Below, piece after piece: positions 1 to 6,048 of a DNA stretch of 12,317 nucleotides. The stretch spans positions 1 to 12,317 of the forward strand of contig JAFAFN010000167.1 of assembly GCA_023423475.1 (NCBI GenBank), written 5' to 3'. The DNA is from Actinomycetes bacterium. Lineage in GTDB: Bacteria > Actinomycetota > Acidimicrobiia > Acidimicrobiales > Microtrichaceae. The position numbers and the translations under genes are program-made. Position 1 is the stretch's first letter. Every line of letters begins with the position of its first letter. The notes below the pieces were generated by a model. It saw only the letters and a program-made list of their open reading frames with translations. It made no database searches and had not been told where the DNA came from.

Positions 1-265
1 CCATGATGCCGCCGTCGGCGTTGATCTCCTCGACGGCCAGGTTGAGCGAGTCGCGAACGGTCTGCTCGCTGATCGCCATCGGACCGGACGTGGAGTTCAA
101 CAGGCCGAGTTTGACGGTGTCGCCCTCGACGCAGGTGCCGGAGGCTTCTTCACCTCCGCCGCCCTCGGAACCACTGCTGCCCTCGTCGCTGCTGCTGCAG
201 CCCACCAGTGCGATGGACAGCAGCGCCACCGGCGCCACCAGCCATCGTGACGTTCGTCGATTCAT
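1..265 (-). CDS. urtA: Urea-type ABC transporter substrate-binding lipoprotein, N-terminal part
   Basis: This is the 5' end of a gene that runs off the left edge; 88 codons are visible. The product should be a lipid-anchored extracytoplasmic protein that captures urea (or a short-chain amide) and hands it to an UrtBCDE-type ABC importer. The N-terminus has Arg-rich residues 3-7, a hydrophobic stretch at 9-22 and a lipobox LVGC with the lipidated cysteine at 23. A Ser/Gly/Glu-rich linker follows (about 24-42). The mature domain starts near [18 protein letters not shown]; the MAISE signature followed by an EEIN helix ([10 protein letters not shown]) is typical of UrtA/FmdD proteins in the branched-chain amino-acid-binding superfamily. 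The ATG is chosen because GAGAGG lies about 8 nt upstream and the signal peptide begins there. The upstream region holds a candidate nitrogen-control box. FmdD (amide binding) is the main alternative, since the ligand site is not in view. Confidence 0.85.
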   Translation of the reverse strand, partial: MNRRTSRWLVAPVALLSIALVGCSSSDEGSSGSEGGGGEEASGTCVEGDTVKLGLLNSTSGPMAISEQTVRDSLNLAVEEINADGGIM

Positions 266-307
266 TCTGAAACCTCTCTCGGCTCGGGGGTACCTCTCCC
301 GGGCGGC

Positions 308-313
308 AAGCTA
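308..313 (-). promoter_or_regulatory. Candidate -10 element for urtA
   Basis: On the minus strand this reads TAGCTT, matching the TANNNT -10 pattern of actinobacterial housekeeping promoters. It would give a start of transcription near 301 and a leader of about 36 nt. There is no good TTGACA-like -35 at 17-18 bp; the GlnR-like box occupies that position, as expected for an activator-dependent promoter. This is inferred from sequence only. Confidence 0.4.
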
Positions 314-323
314 GGAAGCCGAC

Positions 324-361
324 GTCACGTCGCAGTTGCCTGACTGTTTCCGGCGCGTGAC
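324..361 (-). promoter_or_regulatory. GlnR-like nitrogen-regulation box upstream of urtA
   Basis: On the minus strand four pentamers ending in AC occur in exact 11-bp register: GTCAC, n6, GAAAC, n6, GCAAC, n6, GTGAC. The known actinobacterial GlnR site is gTnAC-n6-GaAAC repeated (the AC-n9-AC core). Three of the four pentamers fit their expected half-site well; GCAAC is the weaker one. If transcription starts near 301, the centre of the box is about 41 bp upstream, the usual place for a class II activator. Urea uptake is a natural target of nitrogen control. Binding by GlnR is an inference; no glnR gene is in view. Confidence 0.55.
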
Positions 362-397
362 CTGTGGTTCACACGAGGGACAGGCCGAACGCGCAGC

Positions 398-494
398 GTG
401 CACAACCGGGTTCGTGTGTGCACGCAGCGCGGTGCAGCACGCCGCGTGCACGACCGATCCGGGTCGTGCAGGGGGCGCGGTGCAGCGATGCCGC
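398..494. repeat. Imperfect 48-bp tandem duplication with regularly spaced GTGCA words
   Basis: Two units, 398-445 and about 446-494, align over their whole length. They match 9/10 at the left end and share an identical CGCGGTGCAG block in the third quarter, with a diverged patch in between. Each unit carries GTGCA at relative positions 0, 20 and 34, so six copies start at 398, 418, 432, 446, 466 and 480. Three of these (398, 418, 446) are the full palindrome GTGCAC. The array may be a protein-binding region or a simple duplication; no function can be assigned. Confidence 0.6.
447..470. repeat. Perfect 9-bp inverted repeat
   Basis: Arms TGCACGACC and GGTCGTGCA are exact reverse complements around a 6-nt GATCCG centre. 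The element lies in the second unit of the 48-bp duplication. It could be an operator or a hairpin downstream of the beta-propeller gene. No T-run follows on either strand, so it is not a classical intrinsic terminator. Confidence 0.55.
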
Positions 495-522
495 CGCAGC
501 GGCGCATGCGCACATCGCTGCG
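495..522. repeat. Bulged hairpin downstream of the beta-propeller gene
   Basis: Outer arms CGCAGCG (495-501) and CGCTGCG (516-522) enclose the 10-bp palindrome GCGCATGCGC (502-511), leaving a 4-nt bulge on one side. It lies 80-107 nt after the stop codon of the minus-strand gene ending at 602. It could form a transcript-end structure, but there is no U tract. Confidence 0.4.
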
Positions 523-601
523 GTGGAGGGCGTCGGGCGCAGCCCGATGGACGGGCGTCGAGCGGTGGGCGGTCAGCCGGTGGTGACGCCGGAGGTGCGG
601 G

Positions 602-2302
602 TCAGTCCCCGCCGCCGCCGGAGAGATCGGCGGTGGGGGACCCGAGGGTGCCGTCGTCGGAGAGGGCGAAGAACTTGCCGCCCCTCGTGCCGACGTAGAT
701 GGTCCCGTTCCACACCGCAGGGGTCGCCTCGATGCAGCCGCCGAGGCGGACCTCCCACAGCAGCGGCGGTTCGACCGAGGTGTCCGACACGTCGTAGCCG
801 CGCAGCACGCCGTTGCAGTCGCCGTAGACCAGCACGTCGTCGACGACCACCGGGGACTGCCACGTCGGTCCGGTCAGGTCGATCGCCCAGCGCTCGGCAC
901 CGGTCGCCTGGTCGAGCGCCAGCAGCTTGCCGCCGTTGGTCGCGTTGATCACGACGTCCTTGTACAGCGCGGGCGTGCCCCAGAAGCCGGCGGTGGCGGC
1001 GACGCGGTCGTCGTAGGACCACACGATCGGGTTGTCGGGATTGCGCGGGTCGAGCTTCATCAGCTGGCCGACCTCGGCCGCCCGGGCGTTGCCGCGTTCG
1101 TACTCGGCCGAGACGTAGAGGAAGCCCTCGGCGTCGATGACGATGGTGGCGTCGGTGTCGTCGCCGTTCCAGAAGCGGAAGGTCTGCTGCGGCTGACCCG
1201 TGCCGGCGACGAGCGGGCCGACGTCCCAGCCCATGACGAGTCCGCCGGAGTTGGCCCAGTAGACGGTGTTGCCGGTGATGGCGACGGATCCCTCGATCGA
1301 CATCTCCTTGGCCCGGTTGCCGGCCAGGTCGTTGATCACCTGCTGGTCCCAACTCGGTGTGTTGAACACCAGCTCGGGGTTCACGGTCACGAGCTCCTGG
1401 GCGTCGTAGCCGCGGTTGAGCTTCACCATGTGGAACTGGCTGTTCTCGCCACCCTCGAAGAGGTAGTCATCGATGACGAGGCCCGATCCGTCCCAGTCGT
1501 TGTTCCACAGCGTCGGTGAGACGGCGTTCGCCGAGAGCTTCCAGAGCTCGACGGCTTCGCCGGGTCGGTCGATGGCGATCGCTCGGTAGTAGTTGTCCCG
1601 GCTGCCCGAGTAGACGATCGGGTAGCCGTCGGGATCGACGGTGACCGAGCCCTTGATGATGTCGCCGGTCGTGAACGGCGGGAGGATGTCCTCGCCGGTC
1701 TCGCCGTCCTTGAAGTGGACGGCACCGTCGTAGGCGCCGAAGACGACCCAGGTCCGGCCCTCTCGCTCGAACACGGCGGGCTGGCCCGTCCACCCCATGC
1801 CGCACCAGGTCTTCGTCACGCCCTTCGCGGAGGACGACGAGCACATGCCACCCTCGTCCGGCGTGTACCACTTGACCTTCGGTGCCGTCGGCACGTCGCC
1901 CCGGCCGTAGTACGTGCGTGTCGGGTTGCCGCGGAAGGTGAGCAGTCCCGGCACCTTCTCGGACCACATGTGGCCCGAGCTCGCCGGGTTGACCAGCTGA
2001 CCCTCGATCCGCTCGACGGGGACCTGCGTGTCGTCCTTCGGTTCCTCTTCCTTCGGCTCCTCGGCCGGTGCGTCACCGCCTCCGTCGCCGCTGTCGACGT
2101 CCTGGGACGCCGCGTCGCCGTCGGTCGACGCCGTGTCGTCGCCTCCGCCGAGCAGCGAGACCAGCCCCGCGACCAGTGCCACGACCACGATCGCGGTCAC
2201 GGTGCCGACGATCAGCTGGCGTCGGCGGGCGATCTCCCTGGTCGGGGGGATCAGCTCCCGCTTCCGGCGGAACTCGTAGTCGTCGTAGTTGGGACCTGGC
2301 AT
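602..2302 (-). CDS. Membrane-anchored PQQ-like beta-propeller repeat protein
   Basis: The predicted protein has 566 aa. A basic cytoplasmic tail (1-29, rich in Arg and Lys) precedes one membrane helix (about 30-51). An acidic Asp/Glu/Pro/Gly-rich linker (about 55-93) leads to an extracellular domain from about 113. That domain has the repeated WD-like strands of the PQQ-like propeller: TFRGNPTRTYYG at 122-133, and later AVFEREGRTWVVFGAYDG, SVTVDPDGYPIVYSG and a closing VWNGTIYVGTRGGKFFAL. It is an N-in, C-out single-pass protein. There is no evidence of bound PQQ or of a dehydrogenase active site, so it is more likely a structural or binding propeller. I chose the ATG at 2302 because a GGGGGTG sequence lies just upstream; an in-frame GTG at 2332 would add 10 residues without a better site. 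It follows prfC by 85 bp. The true role is unknown. Confidence 0.8.
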   Translation of the reverse strand: MPGPNYDDYEFRRKRELIPPTREIARRRQLIVGTVTAIVVVALVAGLVSLLGGGDDTASTDGDAASQDVDSGDGGGDAPAEEPKEEEPKDDTQVPVERIEGQLVNPASSGHMWSEKVPGLLTFRGNPTRTYYGRGDVPTAPKVKWYTPDEGGMCSSSSAKGVTKTWCGMGWTGQPAVFEREGRTWVVFGAYDGAVHFKDGETGEDILPPFTTGDIIKGSVTVDPDGYPIVYSGSRDNYYRAIAIDRPGEAVELWKLSANAVSPTLWNNDWDGSGLVIDDYLFEGGENSQFHMVKLNRGYDAQELVTVNPELVFNTPSWDQQVINDLAGNRAKEMSIEGSVAITGNTVYWANSGGLVMGWDVGPLVAGTGQPQQTFRFWNGDDTDATIVIDAEGFLYVSAEYERGNARAAEVGQLMKLDPRNPDNPIVWSYDDRVAATAGFWGTPALYKDVVINATNGGKLLALDQATGAERWAIDLTGPTWQSPVVVDDVLVYGDCNGVLRGYDVSDTSVEPPLLWEVRLGGCIEATPAVWNGTIYVGTRGGKFFALSDDGTLGSPTADLSGGGGD

Positions 2303-2342
2303 GACACCCCCATCATCGCCCACCGGGGGCACCGGGGAGTGT

Positions 2343-2354
2343 CTTCGGCCGAAG
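2343..2354. repeat. 12-bp perfect palindrome CTTCGGCCGAAG
   Basis: The sequence is its own reverse complement and lies 41 bp upstream of the beta-propeller start. It could be a regulator half-site pair or part of an RNA fold in the prfC-propeller spacer. Function is not shown. Confidence 0.35.
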
Positions 2355-2360
2355 TGGTCG

Positions 2361-2379
2361 CCGGCGGAGTGGCCGCCGG
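2361..2379 (-). repeat. Hairpin in the prfC-propeller spacer
   Basis: Exact 7-bp arms CCGGCGG and CCGCCGG surround a 5-nt loop, starting 8 nt after the prfC stop codon. The position suits a transcript-end or processing hairpin, but there is no T-run, so strong intrinsic termination is not supported. It may only attenuate transcription into the propeller gene. Confidence 0.4.
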
Positions 2380-2387
2380 TCGAGCGG

Positions 2388-3980
2388 CTACTGGCGGAGC
2401 TCGCCCTCGGCGACGAGACGGTCGAGGGTCAACTCGGGCTGCTCGCGTTCGAGGCGGTCGAGCCAGTACGTCGACTCGAACAGCGCGAGGAGCATGCCGT
2501 CGCTGCGCGTGAGCACGTCGACACCCTGCATCGCCCGCAGCTCGGCGCGTGACGCCTCGTCGGTGCGTCGGGCCACCTTGTAGTTGGTCATCGAGAACTC
2601 GACCGGCGCGCCGAACTCGTTCTCGAGCCGGTGCTTCGCGACCTCGAACTGCAGCGCTCCGACCGCAGCGAGCACCGGCGACTGGTCGCCGTAGTTGGGG
2701 TCGCGCAGCACCTGCACGACACCTTCCTCGTCGAGCTGGGTGATGCCGTTGCGGAACTGCTTGGACCGGCTGACGTCGGTGGTCCGGGCGATCGCGAAGA
2801 ACTCCGGCGCGAAGCTCGGGATGGTCGGGAACGTGACCGGCGTGTCGGCCCACAGCGTGTCGCCGACGCGCACGTCGTTGGCGTTGACGAAGCCGACGAC
2901 GTCGCCCGGATAGGCATCCTCGAGGGTCTCGCGCTCCTGGCCGAACACGGAGTGGGCGTACTTGGTCGCGAACGGCTTGCGGGTGCGGTCGTGGGTGACC
3001 ACCATGCCGCGCTCGAAGCGGCCCGAGCACACCCGCAGGAAGGCCGTCCGGTCGCGGTGCGACTTGTCGGTGTTGGCCTGCACCTTGAAGACGAACCCGC
3101 TGAAGGGGTCCTCGAGCGGGCGCGGTTCGCCCTCGACGTCGACGCGGGCACCGGGACTCGGCACCTCGTCGATGATCGAGTCGAGCAGGACCCGCACCCC
3201 GAAGTTGGTCAGCGCCGAGCCGAAGTACATCGGGGTGGACTCACCCTCGAGGAACATCTCCTCGTCGTGCATCGCGCCCGAGAGCAGCTCGAGCTCGTCG
3301 ACGCTCTCGGTCCACGCGTCGCCCTCCTCGTCGATGGCGCGCTCGGCCGGTACGACCTCTTCGTGGGCCTCGGTCGATCCGTGCGCGGTCCGGGTGAAGC
3401 GGATGAAGTCGCCGCTGCGACGATCGATGACGCCGCGGAAGTCGCCCGCGATGCCGACCGGCCAGGTGACCGGCGTGCACAGCAGGCCGAGCTTGGACTC
3501 GATCTCGTCGATGAGCTCGAGCGGGCTGAGACCCGGTCGGTCCCACTTGTTGATGTACGTGAGGATCGGGAGTCCGCGACTGCGGCACACCTCGAACAGC
3601 TTGAGGGTCTGTGCCTCGATGCCCTTCGCGGCGTCGAGCACCATGACCGCCGCGTCGCACGCGGTGAGCACGCGGTAGGTGTCCTCGGAGAAGTCGCGGT
3701 GACCGGGGGTGTCGAGCAGGTTGACCACGCAGTCCCTGTACGGGAACTGCAGCACCGTCGAGGTGATCGAGATGCCGCGCTGCTGCTCGATCTCCATCCA
3801 GTCCGACGTCGCGGAACGGCGCTCGCCCTTGGCCTTGACCGAGCCCGCCTCACGTCCGAGGGCGCCGCCGTACAACAGCAGCTTCTCGGTCAGGGTCGTC
3901 TTGCCGGCATCGGGGTGCGAGATGATCCCGAAGGTGCGACGTCGTGCTGCCTCGGCGGCAGGGTCGGCAGGTGAGCTCAC
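2388..3980 (-). CDS. prfC: Peptide chain release factor 3 (RF3 GTPase)
   Basis: At 530 aa this matches the usual RF3 length of about 530. RF3 is a cytoplasmic translational GTPase that ejects RF1/RF2 from the ribosome after peptide release. GTPase motifs are clear: P-loop SHPDAGKT at 21-28, switch I region QQRGISITSTV around 66-76, DTPGH at 90-94 and NKWD at 144-147 (NKxD; E. coli has NKLD). The SHPDAGKT P-loop, in place of the EF-G-type GHVDAGKTT, and the KAKGERRSATSDWMEIEQ stretch are characteristic of RF3. Domain II follows (DPFSGFVFKVQANTD), then the RF3 C-terminal domain with RNGITQLDEEGVVQVL and QFEVAKHRLENEF. The start is a GTG with only a distant GGAG about 16 nt upstream. No other in-frame start lies nearby, and the N-terminus then aligns with known RF3 length. 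It lies 65 bp downstream of a serine hydrolase gene on the same strand. Confidence 0.96.
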   Translation of the reverse strand: MSSPADPAAEAARRRTFGIISHPDAGKTTLTEKLLLYGGALGREAGSVKAKGERRSATSDWMEIEQQRGISITSTVLQFPYRDCVVNLLDTPGHRDFSEDTYRVLTACDAAVMVLDAAKGIEAQTLKLFEVCRSRGLPILTYINKWDRPGLSPLELIDEIESKLGLLCTPVTWPVGIAGDFRGVIDRRSGDFIRFTRTAHGSTEAHEEVVPAERAIDEEGDAWTESVDELELLSGAMHDEEMFLEGESTPMYFGSALTNFGVRVLLDSIIDEVPSPGARVDVEGEPRPLEDPFSGFVFKVQANTDKSHRDRTAFLRVCSGRFERGMVVTHDRTRKPFATKYAHSVFGQERETLEDAYPGDVVGFVNANDVRVGDTLWADTPVTFPTIPSFAPEFFAIARTTDVSRSKQFRNGITQLDEEGVVQVLRDPNYGDQSPVLAAVGALQFEVAKHRLENEFGAPVEFSMTNYKVARRTDEASRAELRAMQGVDVLTRSDGMLLALFESTYWLDRLEREQPELTLDRLVAEGELRQ

Positions 3981-4045
3981 CCGGCAATGGAAGTCGCTCC
4001 CGCGGCATGGCGCAAAGGCTCACGGCCGACGAGTTCGACACGGGC

Positions 4046-5248
4046 TCACGACACCAGTCGGTCGACCACCTCGATGAGCGCGGCGGTGCGCGGGTCACCC
4101 GCGATGCCGAAGTGCATCTTGTTCATCGTGTAGCCCACGCCCAGGCGGCGGTCCGGGTCGGCGAACCCGACCGAGCCACCGGCGCCGTAGTGGCCGAAGG
4201 AGCGCGCGCCGGCGAACGGGGAGAAGTCGGAGTGGCGCATGTAGCCGAGCCCGAACGGGATCGGGAACATCAGGACCGCGTCGGGCCCCTCGACCTGCGG
4301 CTCGATCGCCGCGTTGATCGTCTCGTCGGAGAGCAACCGCACGCCGTCGACCTCGCCGACGGTGCCGGCGTACATCCGTGCGAGCGACACCGCGTTGGTG
4401 ATGCCGTTCGCCGCCGGGATCTGTGCTGCCCAGGTGCGGGGGTCGTTCCAGATCTGCTCGTCGCCCGCCGCGCCACCGGGAGCCGACAGCGCTCGGCCCG
4501 CCATGTTGCCGGGACCGAGCAGCAGGTCGAGCATCTGGACCAGGCCCGGAGGTGCGGCACCCTCGCCCGACGAACCGGTGCCCTCCTCGGCCATGATCGG
4601 CAGACCCTCGGGCGGCGACATGGGGATGAGCTTGCTGACCCGGTCGACCTGGTCGTCGGGCAGACCGATCCAGAAGTCCAGGCCGAGCGGGCCGGCGACC
4701 TCGTCCGCGAAGAACTGACCGAGGCTCCGTCCGCTGACGCGTCGCACGACCTCGCCGACCAGCCACCCGTAGGTCACGGCGTGGTAGCCGTGCTGCGTGC
4801 CGGGTTCCCACAGCGGCGTCGACGCCGCCAGCGCCGAGGCGACCGCGTCCCAGTCGAGCATCTCGTCGTGGGTCATCGTCGCGGTGGTGTCGATCAGTCC
4901 GGACTTGTGGCTGAGCAGCCACGACACCGGGATCTGGTCCTTGCCCTCGGCGCCGAACTCCGGCCAGTACTCGACGACCGGCGCGTGCAGGTCGAGCTCT
5001 CCCCGTTGCGCCAACAGGTGGGCGCACAACGCGGTGGCGCCCTTGGTCGACGAGAACACCAGCTGGAGGGTGCGGTCGTCGTAGGGCGTGTCGTCGGTGG
5101 TGACGCCGCCGGTCAGGTCGACGACGGGCTCACCCTCGACGTACACGGCGAACGCGGCGCCGACCTCGCCGTGCTCGTCGAAGTTCCGCTCGAAGACGTC
5201 ACGGACCTCCTCGAAACCTGCTGCGGTCGTGCCGTCGATCCGTGCCAT
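4046..5248 (-). CDS. Class C beta-lactamase-fold serine hydrolase (PF00144 type)
   Basis: The product is 400 aa, the usual size for esterase/beta-lactamase-related proteins of this family. The three active-site motifs are visible. SSTK at 66-69 gives nucleophile Ser66 and Lys69. A Tyr motif lies in GYHAVTYGW at 154-162, most likely Tyr155. HYG at 353-355 sits in FGHYGAGGS, equivalent to the KTG box. The helper sequence WLLSHKSGL at 110-118 is also typical. No signal peptide is seen, so it is probably cytoplasmic and more likely an esterase or peptidase than a drug-inactivating beta-lactamase. The ATG is supported by GGGGGA about 6 nt upstream. It lies 120 bp downstream of a small secreted-protein gene. 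The substrate cannot be read from sequence. Confidence 0.88.
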   Translation of the reverse strand: MARIDGTTAAGFEEVRDVFERNFDEHGEVGAAFAVYVEGEPVVDLTGGVTTDDTPYDDRTLQLVFSSTKGATALCAHLLAQRGELDLHAPVVEYWPEFGAEGKDQIPVSWLLSHKSGLIDTTATMTHDEMLDWDAVASALAASTPLWEPGTQHGYHAVTYGWLVGEVVRRVSGRSLGQFFADEVAGPLGLDFWIGLPDDQVDRVSKLIPMSPPEGLPIMAEEGTGSSGEGAAPPGLVQMLDLLLGPGNMAGRALSAPGGAAGDEQIWNDPRTWAAQIPAANGITNAVSLARMYAGTVGEVDGVRLLSDETINAAIEPQVEGPDAVLMFPIPFGLGYMRHSDFSPFAGARSFGHYGAGGSVGFADPDRRLGVGYTMNKMHFGIAGDPRTAALIEVVDRLVS

Positions 5249-5271
5249 GCGTTCCCCCGAACTCGTCCCCT

Positions 5272-5292
5272 GCCGCGTCGCACCGACGCGGC
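5272..5292. repeat. Perfect 9-bp hairpin upstream of the serine hydrolase
   Basis: Arms GCCGCGTCG and CGACGCGGC are exact complements around a 3-nt loop. It lies in the 120-bp gap after the secreted-protein gene and about 24 nt before the serine hydrolase start. It could terminate the upstream transcript or shape the hydrolase leader. There is no U tract on the minus strand. Confidence 0.5.
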
Positions 5293-5299
5293 GGCCTGG

Positions 5300-5305
5300 A
5301 TCGTA
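5300..5305 (-). promoter_or_regulatory. Possible -10 element for the serine hydrolase
   Basis: The minus strand reads TACGAT, a TANNNT match. A start of transcription near 5293 would place the 9-bp hairpin at the very 5' end of the leader. No convincing -35 hexamer is present, so this is weak. Confidence 0.25.
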
Positions 5306-5368
5306 GGTCGACGTGCCGCAGCGCCGGCGGGTTCGTGCTCGGGGCGTGCCGCGGCCCCACCGGTCGGC

Positions 5369-5893
5369 TCAGCCCGCTTCGGGCACCGTGAACGTCGCCT
5401 GTCGCAGCGCGGTGCGGCCGTCGTCGTAGGTCAGCGTCGCGGTGACGGTGTGCTCGCCAGGTTCGAGCTCGGCGACATCGAGCGGGATGCCGTCGCGGAG
5501 CTCGAAGGGCTCGTCGAAGTCGCTCCTGGTCGGCTCGTCGCCGAGTCGGATGTCGACCCGCACCAGCTCGGGGACCGCGACGAACACCCGTGCCGGTTGG
5601 TCGATCACCGCGCCGGAGAGATCCGCAGCGGGGAGCTCGGGCTCGCCGGTGGTCCAGTGCAGTCCGTCGGAGAGCACCACGTCGGGGTCGCCCGCCACGG
5701 TGCTCGTCCCCATGACGGCCACGGGCGTCGGGCGTCGATCCCGCTCGTCCTGCGCCGCGTGGGCCTGGTACGCCATCGGCAGCGCGACGGCGGCGGTCAG
5801 TCCTGTCGAGGCGGCGAGCGCGAGCACCACACGCAGGGACACCGATCCCAGCGCTCCGAGGTGCATCGCTCGCTTGTTCGCCTGCTTCGCCAT
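5369..5893 (-). CDS. Small secreted protein of unknown function, beta-sandwich-like C-terminus
   Basis: I do not recognise this 174-aa protein as a named family. It has a basic N-terminus (KQANKR), a hydrophobic stretch at about 20-41 and a likely signal-peptidase site at AHA|AQ (46/47), so it is exported or held by an N-terminal anchor. The exported part is acidic. The last 60 residues, with PFELRDGIPLDVAELEPGEHTVTATLTYDDGRTA and a closing ATFTV strand, resemble Ig-like or carbohydrate-binding-associated beta-sandwich modules found in secreted actinobacterial proteins. No catalytic motif is seen. The ATG is preceded by GGTGGAG with good spacing. That Shine-Dalgarno sequence is itself part of an 18-bp tandem repeat. 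The gene lies 155 bp downstream of the response regulator and may or may not share its transcript. Confidence 0.75.
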   Translation of the reverse strand: MAKQANKRAMHLGALGSVSLRVVLALAASTGLTAAVALPMAYQAHAAQDERDRRPTPVAVMGTSTVAGDPDVVLSDGLHWTTGEPELPAADLSGAVIDQPARVFVAVPELVRVDIRLGDEPTRSDFDEPFELRDGIPLDVAELEPGEHTVTATLTYDDGRTALRQATFTVPEAG

Positions 5894-5898
5894 CAGGA

Positions 5899-5952
5899 CT
5901 CCACCGCCATCACGGCCTCCACCGTCGTCACGGCCTCCACCGTCGTCAGGGC
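5899..5952 (-). repeat. Three 18-bp tandem units carrying the ribosome-binding site
   Basis: On the plus strand the units are CTCCACCGCCATCACGGC (5899-5916), CTCCACCGTCGTCACGGC (5917-5934) and CTCCACCGTCGTCAGGGC (5935-5952). On the coding minus strand each contains GGTGGAG. The copy nearest the start is the ribosome-binding site of the secreted-protein gene, 6 nt from its ATG. The two farther copies sit one and two repeat lengths upstream. Confidence 0.75.
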
Positions 5953-6048
5953 AGAGTCTCTCGCATCGGCGGCCGCCCCGTGAATGGGCAATTGCCGGTC
6001 GATCCCGACGCGCTCCGCGCGATCACGGAGTCGAAACGTGCCCGAATG

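Larger units (their letters stand above)
266..601. other. 336-bp intergenic region between the beta-propeller gene and urtA
   Basis: No convincing gene lies here. From the urtA side it holds the Shine-Dalgarno sequence (within 266-285), a candidate -10 (308-313), the GlnR-like box (324-361), a GTGCA-rich 48-bp tandem duplication (398-494) and a hairpin-forming stretch (495-522). The segment next to the beta-propeller stop codon (523-601) shows nothing recognisable. Open frames here have no ribosome-binding site and no protein-like composition. Confidence 0.7.

Noticed and set aside
3..314. Plus-strand open frame of 103 codons at the left edge
   Set aside because: It lies opposite the urtA lipoprotein start, which has a lipobox, ribosome-binding site and family signature. 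The plus-strand product is Ser/Pro-rich with no support.
398..494. GTGCA array as a possible CRISPR or integron-like array
   Set aside because: There are no identical repeats of 24-37 bp with unique spacers and no cas or integrase gene; it is a two-unit imperfect duplication.
602..2302. PQQ-dependent alcohol dehydrogenase as the function of the propeller protein
   Set aside because: The membrane anchor, acidic stalk and lack of recognisable catalytic or PQQ-docking motifs do not support it; only the propeller fold is supported.
2631..3974. A 447-codon plus-strand open frame opposite prfC
   Set aside because: prfC is certain from its GTPase motifs; the antisense product is a low-complexity Arg/Glu/Val-rich shadow with no family features.
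4046..5248. True antibiotic-inactivating class C beta-lactamase
   Set aside because: It has the SxxK/Tyr/HxG architecture of the broader family but no signal peptide and an HYG rather than KTG box, which fits the esterase-like relatives better.
3944..5983. A 679-codon open frame on the plus strand opposite the serine hydrolase and neighbours
   Set aside because: It is antisense to well-supported genes with catalytic motifs, has no recognisable domain and spans intergenic gaps. Long antisense frames are expected in DNA this rich in GC.
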